64,000 bases of DNA from an uncultured Sunxiuqinia sp. (GCF_963678245.1 NZ_OY782776.1:496001-560000), one strand, 5' to 3'. Numbered from the stretch's first letter, positions 1-9,336 are shown. Notes: generated from the letters alone by a model not told the origin. Made by a program: numbers and translations.

Positions 1-49
1 GCTGGCTATTGCTGATATCCAAATTTCCACTTTCTTATTTTTTAAAATT

Positions 50-1252
50 CTAAACAGGCCACTGGTCTAAAAACTCGTGTGTTTTTGTTTCCATTCCGCG
101 AATTTCTTCTTCGGTACACAAACATTCTTCCAGGTCTGCCCGTATTGCGTCCTCGTCCATGTTTTGTCCAATTAGAACCAATTCGGTTTGACGGTCGCCA
201 AAACGTTTGTCCCATTTTCCCATAATGTATTCTTCATTTTGCTGAAAAGCAGGATGTTGGTTGCGTTCCAGTGTACTTAATGAAGCCCACCAAACTCCTG
301 CACGGTCGGCTTTTATTGAACCACCGGCCTGGCTCCAGCTAAAAGCCGCTTCCGGACGCGAAGCCATCCAAAACAAACCTTTACTCCGAATAATGGATAA
401 ATCCCAACCTTCGTTAAGGTATTTCCAGAAACGTGCCGGATGAAAAGGACGCTTTTCCCTGTAAACGAAAGATGCAATTCCGTACTCTTCAGTTTCCGGT
501 ACGTGTTCCTCTTCCAACTCTTTTATCCAGCCTGCCGATGTGGACGCCTCGTAAAAATCGAATTTCCCGGTATTTACGATTTCATCAATTTCAACTTTAC
601 CATGTGAAGAAGTGAGTATTTTTGCTCCGGGATTTAATTTATGAAGCACACTTTTTAGTTCTTCCAATTTTCCCGGGCTAACCAAATCTACCTTATTTAT
701 AATAATGACGTTAGCAAATTCCACCTGATCTGTCAGAAGATTCACAATGGTTCTTTCGTCGTTCGGATCATCGTCATTCATTTCGCGATCTCCGATGGTA
801 TCCAAACTACCAAAATCCTTTTCAAAATTAAGCGCATCAACTACGGTTACCATAGTATCAATTTTTGCCCACTTTGTTAAATCAATACCCAAATCTTCAA
901 AAGGATAAGTAAATGTTTGGGCGATTGGCACCGGCTCGGCAATTCCGGTTCCTTCAATTAACAAATAATCAAATCGTCCCTGGCGGGTTAGTTTTTCAAC
1001 CTCTTTAACCAGGTCTTCACGCAGCGTACAGCAAATGCAGCCGTTGCTCATTTCAACCAATTTTTCTTCGGTGCGTGAAAGCACATTTTCATTTTCAACC
1101 AATTGCGCATCAATATTGACTTCGCTCATATCGTTCACAATAACAGCCGCTTTCAGGCCATTTTTGTTGTGCAGGATGTGATTTAACAAGGTTGTTTTTC
1201 CGGCTCCAAGAAAACCGCTTAAAACTGTAACAGGCAATTTATTTGTATTCAT
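50..1252 (-). CDS. COG0523 (CobW/YciC-like) metallochaperone GTPase
   Basis: A 400-residue G3E-family P-loop GTPase of the COG0523 group, cytoplasmic proteins thought to hand metal (usually zinc) to target enzymes under scarcity. Visible are Walker [10 protein letters not shown] at about residues 13-21, the metal-binding GCICC motif at 71-75 and the guanine-specificity motif NKVD near 186. The C-terminal half fits the CobW C-terminal domain. The stretch [11 protein letters not shown] after Walker A resembles the YciC/ZigA branch, and the length fits it. It is the last gene of a three-gene minus-strand operon, 17 bases after the membrane protein gene; the first gene is another COG0523 GTPase behind TTGCAA palindromes. 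Family is certain. Zinc as the metal is inferred from the YciC-like sequence and the operators. Confidence 0.9.
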   Translation of the reverse strand: MNTNKLPVTVLSGFLGAGKTTLLNHILHNKNGLKAAVIVNDMSEVNIDAQLVENENVLSRTEEKLVEMSNGCICCTLREDLVKEVEKLTRQGRFDYLLIEGTGIAEPVPIAQTFTYPFEDLGIDLTKWAKIDTMVTVVDALNFEKDFGSLDTIGDREMNDDDPNDERTIVNLLTDQVEFANVIIINKVDLVSPGKLEELKSVLHKLNPGAKILTSSHGKVEIDEIVNTGKFDFYEASTSAGWIKELEEEHVPETEEYGIASFVYREKRPFHPARFWKYLNEGWDLSIIRSKGLFWMASRPEAAFSWSQAGGSIKADRAGVWWASLSTLERNQHPAFQQNEEYIMGKWDKRFGDRQTELVLIGQNMDEDAIRADLEECLCTEEEIRGMETKTHEFLDQWPV

Positions 1253-1269
1253 ATATTTTCGAATTTGAG

Positions 1270-1911
1270 TTAATTAATATTTTTTAATAGTTGTGCCTTA
1301 TTAACACTTCCCTTCATCCATAAAAGCCAGTTTAACGAGGCAAGCATACATATATTGGCAAAGCCCAGGTAAAACAGCCACAAAGGAGTTCCAAACAAAT
1401 AAATCATTGGGATCCAATAACTGAAAATGCTCCAAAATGATGACATGCAAATTGGACATTGAATAATTGGTTTTCTCAGGTATTTGTTAACAACGAACAC
1501 TTCATCTGTTTTATACAATCGAAATGAACCATCTTCGTTTTGGTCAATTAAAATCTTTGCGTCAAGTTGATACAATGTATTTTCAAGCATTTCGGGTGTC
1601 GCAACATCGCCCTGATTGTTCAACCTGATAATTTCGCCGTCAACCGAGAAGTCAAAGTCAGGCCTCACACGTTTCATCTGTTTTAATAAAATTTCCAACT
1701 GTAACCCGACGTAGTAAACAGGCACTTGTTTTGTTCTTGTCAGAAATTTGAAAAGCGGGTATAACAGCATCTCGCTGTCTTTATCTTTTCCGTTGGGAAG
1801 CTTCTCTGTCCCGCCGTCGGCAGCTATTCTCACACCAAGAATAAATAGCGATTGTAATAATACATAGCCAACCATCGCTACAACTGCAAAAAATAAATTC
1901 TGAAATTCCAT
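1270..1911 (-). CDS. Membrane protein of unknown function with a CPICMSSFW motif
   Basis: A 213-residue protein I do not recognise as a named family. It has an N-terminal membrane segment (about residues 6-28), a charged soluble middle (about 30-140), then the motif CPICMSSFW directly before two further hydrophobic segments (about 155-195). A CPxC-type motif at a membrane boundary could bind a metal or be redox-active; this is inference. It lies between two COG0523 GTPase genes on the same strand, 103 bases after one and 17 bases before the other, so it is probably co-transcribed and may serve the same metal-stress response. ATG start; the reading frame fills the gap between neighbours well. 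Confidence 0.7.
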   Translation of the reverse strand: MEFQNLFFAVVAMVGYVLLQSLFILGVRIAADGGTEKLPNGKDKDSEMLLYPLFKFLTRTKQVPVYYVGLQLEILLKQMKRVRPDFDFSVDGEIIRLNNQGDVATPEMLENTLYQLDAKILIDQNEDGSFRLYKTDEVFVVNKYLRKPIIQCPICMSSFWSIFSYWIPMIYLFGTPLWLFYLGFANICMLASLNWLLWMKGSVNKAQLLKNIN

Positions 1912-2014
1912 ATATTAAAAGAGTTTTGTTTTTAAACTATATTTTCACTTATAACATTAGCTGTAACATCATCTCTTAAGTCACTTTTGCGATTTATTGT
2001 TGAATAATAATTAG

Positions 2015-3043
2015 TTATAGGGTTTCTTCTACAGGAGTTTCCAGAAGTTGATAAAGATTATCCTCAAGTTTGTCGTAGTCTAATTTTTTTCCAATGAAAA
2101 CGAGCTTGCTGAAACGGGTTTCGTTTCCCCATTCTGCACCGGGTTCAATCATATAATTACTTCTAACCGCCTGGAAAACCTTCTTTTCTGGTATATCTTT
2201 AAAACTAACAATCCCTTTTATTCTGTAAACAGTATTTTGATTAAAGAACAGAAAGTTCTGTATCCAAAGGTTGAACTTTTCCATATCAAAACTTCCGGGA
2301 ATAATGAACCCAAATGATTTAATATTGTGTTTATGATGATGTACCGACTTCGTTAAAAATGAAGATTGATTAACAAATGAATTGTCAAAAACCGATACAT
2401 TTTGAAATGAGATAGTTGATTCCTCTATGGTTTTTGTGGAGAAAGCTTTTAAGTTTAATAAATTCATTGTATCAACTTTGGCGTATTTTACCGGATAAAT
2501 CGAGGCCATAGGGTTTATGCCACCAATTAGCTTTTCAAGTTCTTTCAGATATCCAGGTTGAACGATATCTGCTTTATTTAAAAGCACAACATCGGCCAAA
2601 GCCAGTTGCTTTCTAACTTCAGGTTCTTCATCTATTAAGTCTTCCATATTTGCACAATCGGCAAGGCAAATAACGCTGTCTATTCTAAAATGCAACTGAA
2701 TACTTTCTGATGAAAGAAATGCTTGAATAATTGAATCGGGGTCAGCTATTCCGGTGGTTTCAATCAGGAGGTGATTAAATTCGTATTGACTGTCTAGCAG
2801 TTTCTCAATAGTTTCATAAAATCCCTCGTTCAGCGAACAGCAAATGCAGCCATTTGAGAGTTCAAAAATATTCTCGTCTGAACCTACAATCAAGCCGCCA
2901 TCAATACCAATTTCGCCAAATTCATTCTCAATAATGGCAAACTTCTTTTCCGGGTATTGCTTTATTAAGTTGTTCAGAAGTGTTGTTTTTCCGGCACCCA
3001 AAAAACCTGTAATAATTGTTACCAGGATTCTTCCGTCTTCCAT
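2015..3043 (-). CDS. COG0523 (YjiA-like) metallochaperone GTPase
   Basis: A 342-residue COG0523 GTPase distinct from the one at 50-1252. Walker [10 protein letters not shown] lies at about residues 12-20, followed by IENEFGEIGIDG, typical of the YjiA branch. NGCICCSL carries the metal-binding CxCC, NKAD is the G4 motif, and a C-terminal CobW domain follows. A short HHHKH cluster in the linker (about residue 245) may bind metal. It is the first gene of the minus-strand operon, and its upstream region holds a near-perfect TTGCAA palindrome plus a weaker copy. Two COG0523 paralogues in one operon behind a repressor-like site strongly suggest metal limitation as the inducing signal. Zinc is the best guess, since Zur-controlled COG0523 genes are well known. 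Confidence 0.9.
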   Translation of the reverse strand: MEDGRILVTIITGFLGAGKTTLLNNLIKQYPEKKFAIIENEFGEIGIDGGLIVGSDENIFELSNGCICCSLNEGFYETIEKLLDSQYEFNHLLIETTGIADPDSIIQAFLSSESIQLHFRIDSVICLADCANMEDLIDEEPEVRKQLALADVVLLNKADIVQPGYLKELEKLIGGINPMASIYPVKYAKVDTMNLLNLKAFSTKTIEESTISFQNVSVFDNSFVNQSSFLTKSVHHHKHNIKSFGFIIPGSFDMEKFNLWIQNFLFFNQNTVYRIKGIVSFKDIPEKKVFQAVRSNYMIEPGAEWGNETRFSKLVFIGKKLDYDKLEDNLYQLLETPVEETL

Positions 3044-3093
3044 TGTTTAATTTTCTCGTTTTCAAAAAATAAATTACAAATGCTCCCATGTGC

Positions 3094-3116
3094 TATTTGC
3101 AATAATGTTGCAAATA
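3094..3116. promoter_or_regulatory. Inverted repeat TATTTGCAA-N5-TTGCAAATA, candidate Zur/Fur-family operator
   Basis: A perfect inverted repeat with 9-base arms around TAATG. It lies 51-73 bases upstream of the start of the COG0523 gene ending at 3043, where a repressor would block its promoter. Arm length and spacing fit a Fur-superfamily dimer site. Assignment to Zur rests on the genes it precedes, not on a known consensus for this organism. Confidence 0.6.
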
Positions 3117-3131
3117 TATAAAACACTTTTT

Positions 3132-3152
3132 AAATGCATCATTGTTGCAAGT
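3132..3152. promoter_or_regulatory. Second, weaker copy of the TTGCAA operator
   Basis: AAATGCA-TCATTG-TTGCAAGT matches the 21-base core of the 3094-3116 site at 15 positions and keeps one intact TTGCAA half. The centres are 37 bases apart. Two sites suggest cooperative binding, and the second lies toward the divergent alkaline phosphatase gene. Confidence 0.45.
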
Positions 3153-3382
3153 AAGTGTTAAACTAATAATCGGAAAACGTTTATTTATTATTAATAAAGG
3201 AGCATTCGGACGTAACTAACGCTTACCAGTGTGCAAATTCGAAATTATATAATTGATTCTCAATTCCCCATAAGGCCTTTCTGAAAACAAACACCTGTGT
3301 TTTTTAATAAAATGTTAATAATAATCAGAGTTGTTTATACTTTATTTTTACAATTTTTGAACTTAAAATTCAATATAGAAAA

Positions 3383-4801
3383 ATGAAACGTCGAAATTTT
3401 TTGCAAGCAGGAACGCTGGCTGCTTTAACCGGAGCTTTTGCTTCACCAGCAATTCTAACAGGATGTAACGAAGTTGATAGTAAAAAACGACAAAATCAGG
3501 CCAAAAATATCATTTTCATGGTGAGTGATGGAATGAGCATCGGAACTCCGGTGATGGCTGATTTGCTTCTTCAAAGAAAGACAGGAACCGGAAGTTGCTG
3601 GATAGATTTATATAAAACAGGAAAAGCAAATCGGGCTTTTATGGATACTGCTTCTGCCGATTCACTTGTAACGGATTCTGCTGCTGGTAGTTCATCATGG
3701 GGAGGAGGAAAAAAAGTAAAAAACGGAAGGCTGAATGTAAATGCTGATGGTTCTTTTAATAAACCTATTCTGCAAAAATTTAAGGAAGCCGGTAAATCAG
3801 TAGGGTGTGTTACAACGGTGCCAATTACCCACGCAACACCTGCTGGTTTTTGTGTAAATAAAAAAACGCGTAGCGCGCAAGATGAAATTGCTTCAGATTA
3901 TCTAAACCTCAAGTTTGACGTGATGATGGGAGGCGGAATGGAATATTTTGACGGAACAAAACGTGCCGATAAAAAGAATATTTTCCCGGATTTTTCATCC
4001 AATGGATTTCAGGTGGTTCATACAAAATCAGAAATGGAAAACACAGCGGTTGGCAAACCTGTTTTAGGCGTTTTTTCGAAAGATGGTTTACCTTATTCGG
4101 TTGACTTGAAATCAGACGCTGAATTAGAAGCCAAAATTCCGTCGCTGGCTGAAATGACAAAAAAGGCAATTTCTCTGATGCAACAAAATAACGAAGGTTT
4201 TGTATTGCAGGTTGAAGGAGGAAAAGTGGACTGGGCTGCCCACGCGAATGATGCAGCTGCATTAATTTATGACCAAATTGCTTTTGACGAAGCAGTGGCT
4301 GCTGCAATTGCTTTTGCTGAAAGCCGCGATGATACGTTAGTAGTGATTACTACCGACCATGGAAATTCAAATCCGGGATTGATAAAAAGTAGCAACGTAA
4401 ATAAGAAATTTGATTTGATGCAAACTGCCAAGAACTCAAACGAATGGGTTTTGCACGGAATTCGCAAATCAGATAAGCCTTCGCATGTTATCGAGCGATT
4501 AAATTATGCACAGGGAATTACCATTTCTCAGGACGAAGCTAAAAGTATATTAAAACATTATGATTCGATGGAAAACGACGGTTTGTATAACGATTACAAA
4601 TTGCCTTACCTACAACTCGCAGAAATACAGCATAATTACACATCAATTTATTGGTCGGGAATGAACCACTCGGCTGATTATGTTGAACTTGCCATGTTTG
4701 GTCCGGGAAGCGAAGCATTACCTACGTTTGTAAAAAACTCCGACCTTCATAATTTTATGTTAGAAGTAGCTGGATTACCAGAATCTGTTTGGGCTGTGTA
4801 A
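3383..4801 (+). CDS. Alkaline phosphatase (PhoA family)
   Basis: A 472-residue exported phosphomonoesterase. The N-terminus MKRRNFLQAG plus a hydrophobic stretch ending ILTGCN looks like a Tat-type signal with a lipobox (Cys near 28), so it is probably a lipoprotein. The metal and catalytic sites of the PhoA fold are visible: SDGMS (Asp ligand), DSAAGSSS with the nucleophilic Ser, HATPAG, EGGKVDWAAHANDA (Glu, Asp and His ligands), TTDHGN (Asp-His) and a C-terminal GMNHSAD His. Such enzymes need two zinc ions and usually magnesium. It is divergent from the COG0523 operon, with two zinc-repressor-like palindromes between, so zinc supply may link them (inference). No Pho box was recognised. Confidence 0.92.
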   Translation: MKRRNFLQAGTLAALTGAFASPAILTGCNEVDSKKRQNQAKNIIFMVSDGMSIGTPVMADLLLQRKTGTGSCWIDLYKTGKANRAFMDTASADSLVTDSAAGSSSWGGGKKVKNGRLNVNADGSFNKPILQKFKEAGKSVGCVTTVPITHATPAGFCVNKKTRSAQDEIASDYLNLKFDVMMGGGMEYFDGTKRADKKNIFPDFSSNGFQVVHTKSEMENTAVGKPVLGVFSKDGLPYSVDLKSDAELEAKIPSLAEMTKKAISLMQQNNEGFVLQVEGGKVDWAAHANDAAALIYDQIAFDEAVAAAIAFAESRDDTLVVITTDHGNSNPGLIKSSNVNKKFDLMQTAKNSNEWVLHGIRKSDKPSHVIERLNYAQGITISQDEAKSILKHYDSMENDGLYNDYKLPYLQLAEIQHNYTSIYWSGMNHSADYVELAMFGPGSEALPTFVKNSDLHNFMLEVAGLPESVWAV

Positions 4802-4905
4802 TCTTAAGTTACATTTTGTTTTGGAATAATTGTAGCAAAGACAGAAATGTTCGTTTTGCGTTAGCAAAATAAGGCAAGATAATTCTTATCTGTTGTTCGC
4901 AGATA

Positions 4906-5463
4906 TTATTTTATCAGGTATTTCCCTTTCCATCGTTCAAAAACCGAGCGGTGAACAATCCGGTAATGCGGGTGGTACGTTTCTTCGTAATGTTTACTGT
5001 GGTGCATAACTACGTCTCCTTCTGAGAATACCTGTTTAATCAATTTTTCATCTGCTTCCATTCCGGGAAGATTGGGTTTTATCTTTTTGATAAGAGCAAG
5101 AACCTCATTCCACTCTTTTTTCCAAATTTCTAAATCCGGGTTCCGGGCGAGTTTCGCACTTTTCAGCAATGCCTGCAACAGAGTATCGCGCGGAATAATC
5201 CCGTCTTTTACCAGCCTGAGGTTAATGCGGTAGTAATCGTGATTAATTCCCAATGCCTGATACGACAGTGTATCAATCCAATCAGTTTGTTGTAACTCCC
5301 AGTCGAGGTATTTACCGGCTTGGGTTGTGTCCTCAATTATGTGCCCCGGCCCGTATGCATCCTGAAAATAATTTTTGTACAAATCGGCCAGATGGGCTTC
5401 GGGGTAGTATTTTAACTCGTCGTCGATAAACTGTATTATTTGTTTTTCCCTATCGGAAGCCAT
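4906..5463 (-). CDS. Conserved Bacteroidota protein of unknown function
   Basis: A 185-residue soluble protein when started at the ATG giving MASDREKQ; the open frame runs 26 codons further, but that extension is hydrophobic and unlike the rest. It contains the phrase FQDAYGPGHIIEDT and a His-rich tail (MHHSKHYEETYHPHYRIVHR), patterns I associate with hypothetical proteins widespread in Bacteroidota. No signal peptide or membrane helix is visible. It converges on the alkaline phosphatase gene with 104 bases between. Function is unknown; conserved acidic and His residues hint at a metal-dependent enzyme, but this is speculation. Confidence 0.65.
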   Translation of the reverse strand: MASDREKQIIQFIDDELKYYPEAHLADLYKNYFQDAYGPGHIIEDTTQAGKYLDWELQQTDWIDTLSYQALGINHDYYRINLRLVKDGIIPRDTLLQALLKSAKLARNPDLEIWKKEWNEVLALIKKIKPNLPGMEADEKLIKQVFSEGDVVMHHSKHYEETYHPHYRIVHRSVFERWKGKYLIK

Positions 5464-5544
5464 AAGTGTTCCCGACAGCAAAAAAAGATTCGCATTGTCA
5501 TATTGAACTATTTTAAGATAAAGGATAAAATGGACAATCATTTT

Positions 5545-5946
5545 TCAAACATTCCTGATTATCGGCATGAAATGTACAGTTCCACAAAAAGCCCCCGGAA
5601 CTTTCCCCGACCGCTGGTTGGCGGCTATTAACCACTTCTCCAGCTTGTCTTTTCCGTTGCCAACACAATTGCTATATGCTGAAAGTAATACAGCAGGAAC
5701 CAGAAAATGATGTTCAGGACAGTGCATCTTAAACCCCGGGAATTTCATCAGGTGTGTCGCCATTTCAATTGGAGCAGTACTGTCTGAATCGAAGGAGTAA
5801 TCGTAAATGATTTCTCTGATAGATTTTGCCTCGCAATTGCTACAAACAACTACTCCATCAATAATATTAACAGTGGTTACTATTTTTTTCATACAATAGG
5901 AACAATACAGACCATTGTCTTTTTTATCAGTCGGAAGTTCTTTCAT
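5545..5946 (-). pseudogene. Truncated DUF5714-like zinc-ribbon protein
   Basis: A 133-residue frame opening with a zinc-ribbon pattern (CSYCMKK, then CSNCEAK) followed by HCPEHHFLVPAVLLSAYSN and PGAFCG. This order resembles DUF5714 proteins, whose C-terminal part continues with a longer Gly/Cys-rich segment after the FCG phrase. Here the sequence changes to VHFMPIIRNV and stops, so the C-terminal part appears lost. The following 80 bases before the next gene hold no clear continuation. It may still be translated. The family assignment is from memory of the motif order and is moderate. Confidence 0.5.
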
Positions 5947-6043
5947 ATTGCTGGCTTTTGAAATAGTAAAGTAACTTAAAACTAACTATCTATTTATGAT
6001 ATATAATCGGAAAATCAGAATAAATTCTATTAAATGGTCTTTC

Positions 6044-6089
6044 TGTTTCTTACTATTTTGAAAACTTGTTTTCAAAATAGTAAGAAACA
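6044..6089 (-). terminator. Long AT-rich perfect hairpin after the nrd operon
   Basis: A perfect inverted repeat with 22-base arms (TGTTTCTTACTATTTTGAAA start of the left arm) around a two-base centre, giving a CTTG tetraloop. It lies 55 bases past the stop of the last nrd-operon gene. The position suggests termination or 3'-end protection. The stem is unusually AT-rich and there is no strong T-run on the minus strand, so the terminator role is inferred. Confidence 0.5.
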
Positions 6090-6143
6090 ACTTGTGGTAT
6101 ATTTATGAAGTCAGTAGACTATATCGAATATTCAATTGATAAG

Positions 6144-6710
6144 TTATGCTACCTCCCTTTCAAGCGCTAAAAAGTGCAAAGAGTTGTCACCAACAAGAGG
6201 AAAAATTCGAACTTGGCAATTATATGTTTCACCGTTTTTGCGGTAATTGATTATTTCTTCCTTAAAAGGTTTCTGCATACGAATTTTCTTCCTTATTCTT
6301 TCTTTTATAATTTCAGAAGTAAGTTCTCCCTGTAAAAAAGAAGGACTCCGGTTAATGGCCTTTGATTTTGCATATCCTGTCATTTCCGAGAAGCCAGTGT
6401 TTACCCATAAAATAGTTTTGGTAGCGTCGGTTAATACCAATGCTTCGTATGGGTAGGCGTTTAGTATTTTTTTCAGATTGGCTTTCCAGTTATATTTTTT
6501 TGAATATTTATTAAGGCTCTGAAATTCCGCATTATGTTCTGCCTCTTTCAGTGTTTCTTGATATTTGGGATAATAAAACTCCCAACACATAAGAGGAGGA
6601 ACAAGTCTTTTTGATGGTTTTATATCGTTTTTTACTTTTTCCAACTCAGCCTCCGAAAGACTTGACAAATAGATATCAAGACACATCATATCTGAAAGGT
6701 TCTTTTTCAT
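6144..6710 (-). CDS. PAS protein with a LOV-like fold lacking the photoactive Cys
   Basis: A 188-residue protein with an N-terminal helical part (1-80) and one PAS domain (about 85-185). The PAS domain has the LOV-like run of NTGFSEMTGY, then a segment ending SFLQGE, then KPFKEEIINYRKNGETY and a final strand. In photoactive LOV domains the Cys lies in an NCRFLQ motif; here the region reads NRSPSFLQ with no Cys. It is therefore unlikely to form the flavin-Cys adduct, but could bind flavin as a redox sensor or another ligand. It starts 12 bases after nrdG and is the last gene of the nrd operon, which points to a role linked to oxygen or redox control of nucleotide reduction (inference). Confidence 0.75.
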   Translation of the reverse strand: MKKNLSDMMCLDIYLSSLSEAELEKVKNDIKPSKRLVPPLMCWEFYYPKYQETLKEAEHNAEFQSLNKYSKKYNWKANLKKILNAYPYEALVLTDATKTILWVNTGFSEMTGYAKSKAINRSPSFLQGELTSEIIKERIRKKIRMQKPFKEEIINYRKNGETYNCQVRIFPLVGDNSLHFLALEREVA

Positions 6711-6722
6711 TTTGTCGTTACA

Positions 6723-7184
6723 TTATTTGAACAAATAGCTTACATCTTTCATATAACCATCTTCTTGTATTTCAAACAGATGCTGATTGGTGGCTTCCGT
6801 TTTTAGATTTCCTAAATCTTCAACATACCCTCCTAGTTTTATGTATTGAAAGTTGGTGCTGTCAAATGTTTCGGGCAGGCGGGCACAACCGGAGTACCAT
6901 GCAGTTTTTGTTTCAGGATAATGAAAACGTATAAAATTCGCCAACTCTGCCACTCTGTGAGGATCTCCATCGCCACCCATAAAACAAAAACAGGTAATTG
7001 CTGCAGCATATTTTTCCATTAAGAATATGATGCGTTCTTCGTTCAGTTCTTCACCAATATCTTTTTGTAGATGCGGACTATGGCATCCTTTACAACGATT
7101 GGGGCAATTGGTGATATTTACTGCCAGTGTAACCTCGTTGGGAATTTCCTGAAAAACAATATCGTAGTTGTAATATTTAAGCAT
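6723..7184 (-). CDS. nrdG: Anaerobic ribonucleotide reductase activating protein
   Basis: A 153-residue radical-SAM activase that makes the glycyl radical on NrdD. The cluster motif CPNRCKGC (CxxxCxxC) sits near residue 30, followed by SPHLQ, and FMGGDGDP corresponds to the SAM-binding GGE-type motif. I chose the ATG giving MLKYYNYD: it overlaps the end of nrdD by 8 bases, typical of translational coupling, and matches the family's usual N-terminus. An upstream in-frame ATG would add 23 Lys-rich residues lying inside nrdD. Length is normal for the family. Confidence 0.92.
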   Translation of the reverse strand: MLKYYNYDIVFQEIPNEVTLAVNITNCPNRCKGCHSPHLQKDIGEELNEERIIFLMEKYAAAITCFCFMGGDGDPHRVAELANFIRFHYPETKTAWYSGCARLPETFDSTNFQYIKLGGYVEDLGNLKTEATNQHLFEIQEDGYMKDVSYLFK

Positions 7185-9297
7185 ATTCTTCCACTTTTTC
7201 TTCTTTATTCTTTTGAGCGTAGTAACGTTTTGCGGCTTCTTTTTGGCGTGCATCCGAGAAACTACTTACTCGTTTCATATACCCGATGATACGTGTTAAG
7301 TAGTCGATGTTTTTGCTTTTGCATTTCGGACATTCTTTTAGGTAACGCTTATCAATATGTCCACATTCATTGCAAATGGTATTGGGTATATTAAAGGTGA
7401 AATAATTACACCCTTCGGTTGCAGCTACACGCAACAACTGGCGATATTGTGTGGCACTCAAGTGTTCTTCTAAATTCATATGTAAGGCAGAGCCCCCGGT
7501 AAGGTGTTCGATGTATTTTTTTCCATGAACCTTGAATCGGTCAATCACATTCAGCGACTCATCTTCTACCACATAAAAATAACTGTTGTAACAATCGCGC
7601 GGCACAAAATAACCATCCTCTCTATCCCATTTGGCATGTTTAACACCCACGTTTTCTGCCGGAATCATCTCACAATTAAACAAGGTCTCTTTGGTGCGGT
7701 ATTTTTTGTTGTAGGTTTCAATTAAACCAAGTATCTCGCTTGTAAACGCGGCATATTCTGGATTGTCGTTTATTTCGACTCCTAAAAACTCAGCAGCTTC
7801 AACCAGGCCGTTTACGCCAATGGTAAGGTACTGGCGGCCCATGTTGATATAGCCGGCATCGAACAGCGGAAGCATTCCTTTCTCTTGTAACTCTTTTAGG
7901 TTTTCGTTGTAACCTAACTGAACTTTGTGAACGAGATCAACCACTTCCTCAAGGAAATTGATGTAAGGAATACGCTCTTTTTTAGCCTGCTGAATACAGC
8001 GGTTGAGGTTGATGGTTAGTACACTTTTCGAGCCGGTTGAAACGCCCCCAGCACCTAACGTGTAGCTAAAACCGTTATCCTGAATTTCGTTTCGCAAACG
8101 GCAGCACGAACTCAAGCTGTCGGCATTGTCACTCAAATAAGTAAAAAAGGAGTGTCCTTCGGCGTACATGTGCGAGGTAAATTCGCCGTATTCTTTGTCT
8201 TTCACATCGCCTTTCTCAGCGAGCAATGCCATGGTTTCAACCGGAAAAGTAAGCATGGTTTTTGTTCGTTCCTGGTTGAACCAATTCATAAAACGCTTTT
8301 GTAACCAGTTCAACGATTCCCAGTGAGGCTTGCTTCCATCGGGGAAAACAAATTCGCCGAACAGGCTTTCGAAGTAATATTTGTCGTAGTATGCAATATT
8401 CCAGAAAACGGCCTGGAAATTACGCGCACCAGTTGGCTGGTTCAGCGAATATACAATCTGCTCAAAGCAGTCAGTGATTACTTTGTCAATAGAGCGTTTT
8501 CGTTTCGATAAATCAGCTGTTTCTTCGCTTCGCGTGTAATAATCGTTCCCGTACTCTTTGCCAACAAAATAGTTCATATACATCAGAAACTCGGGAGTGG
8601 CACAGGCGCCGCTCAACATGCTCGACACAATAAATACCATGTTGATAAAACCACCACAAAACGATTTCAAATTGGTTGGTGCCGTTGAATTCCCGCCAAT
8701 TTTAGATGTTCCTTCCAACAACCACGGGTACATGGTGATACTGGCACAATACGGTGCGAGGCTGGTTTCATCATTTTTATAAATAAAGTGTTGATTCAGG
8801 AAGTTGAGATATTTGTCAGACAATTCTTTGCCGTATACTTCTGTAATCCGGTCGGTGAGCAAACGCCGGTTCAATCGTATGAAGTTCCCTTTGGGGAGTT
8901 CCCCAATCAGCGTTGCAATGTTCTTTTTGTCAACATTTGCATTGGCATCAAATTTACTTCCCGAAGCTGCATTTCCGGCAGCACAATAGTCAATTAAAAA
9001 TTTAATCCTGTCGCGTGTTTCGCGGTCTTCCGAATGTTTTTTCCGATAAAGCATGTATGCTTTTGCCACTGCAAAATAGTTCTCTGCCATCAGCGATCGT
9101 TCCACCTGGTTCTGAATATCTTCCACATTCATTCCCTGCCGAACTGTTACACGGTGTAAAATATTTGTCAGGTCTTCGTCGCTGGCAAAACTTCCTACCG
9201 AAAGAAATGCCTTCCGAATGGCATTCTTGATTTTATCGATCGAAAAAGATACTTCTTTTCCATCCCTTTTTACAATGGTTATTTCAGCACTACTCAT
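7177..9297 (-). CDS. nrdD: Anaerobic (class III) ribonucleotide reductase
   Basis: A 706-residue oxygen-sensitive glycyl-radical enzyme that reduces ribonucleotides to deoxyribonucleotides. An ATP-cone (VKRDGKEVSFS, about residues 8-90) gives allosteric control. The C-terminus has the zinc-binding CNECG...CPKC pair and the glycyl-radical motif RIIGYM, with the Gly at about residue 672. It follows nrdA by 39 bases on the same strand and is followed by its activase gene. Having the aerobic and anaerobic enzymes in one transcript is notable, since they work under opposite oxygen conditions; the shared signal is apparently B12 via the upstream riboswitch. Confidence 0.95.
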   Translation of the reverse strand: MSSAEITIVKRDGKEVSFSIDKIKNAIRKAFLSVGSFASDEDLTNILHRVTVRQGMNVEDIQNQVERSLMAENYFAVAKAYMLYRKKHSEDRETRDRIKFLIDYCAAGNAASGSKFDANANVDKKNIATLIGELPKGNFIRLNRRLLTDRITEVYGKELSDKYLNFLNQHFIYKNDETSLAPYCASITMYPWLLEGTSKIGGNSTAPTNLKSFCGGFINMVFIVSSMLSGACATPEFLMYMNYFVGKEYGNDYYTRSEETADLSKRKRSIDKVITDCFEQIVYSLNQPTGARNFQAVFWNIAYYDKYYFESLFGEFVFPDGSKPHWESLNWLQKRFMNWFNQERTKTMLTFPVETMALLAEKGDVKDKEYGEFTSHMYAEGHSFFTYLSDNADSLSSCCRLRNEIQDNGFSYTLGAGGVSTGSKSVLTINLNRCIQQAKKERIPYINFLEEVVDLVHKVQLGYNENLKELQEKGMLPLFDAGYINMGRQYLTIGVNGLVEAAEFLGVEINDNPEYAAFTSEILGLIETYNKKYRTKETLFNCEMIPAENVGVKHAKWDREDGYFVPRDCYNSYFYVVEDESLNVIDRFKVHGKKYIEHLTGGSALHMNLEEHLSATQYRQLLRVAATEGCNYFTFNIPNTICNECGHIDKRYLKECPKCKSKNIDYLTRIIGYMKRVSSFSDARQKEAAKRYYAQKNKEEKVEEYA

Positions 9298-9336
9298 AGT
9301 TTATTTCTTATATAATTAATTTTGGGTTTTTATTTG

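Noticed and set aside
3909-4467. Open frames on the minus strand inside the alkaline phosphatase gene
   Set aside because: Shadow frames of a well-supported gene with no domain similarity.
4854-4869. TTTTGC-GTTA-GCAAAA hairpin between convergent genes
   Set aside because: Stem too short and AT-rich and no T-run; not called a terminator.
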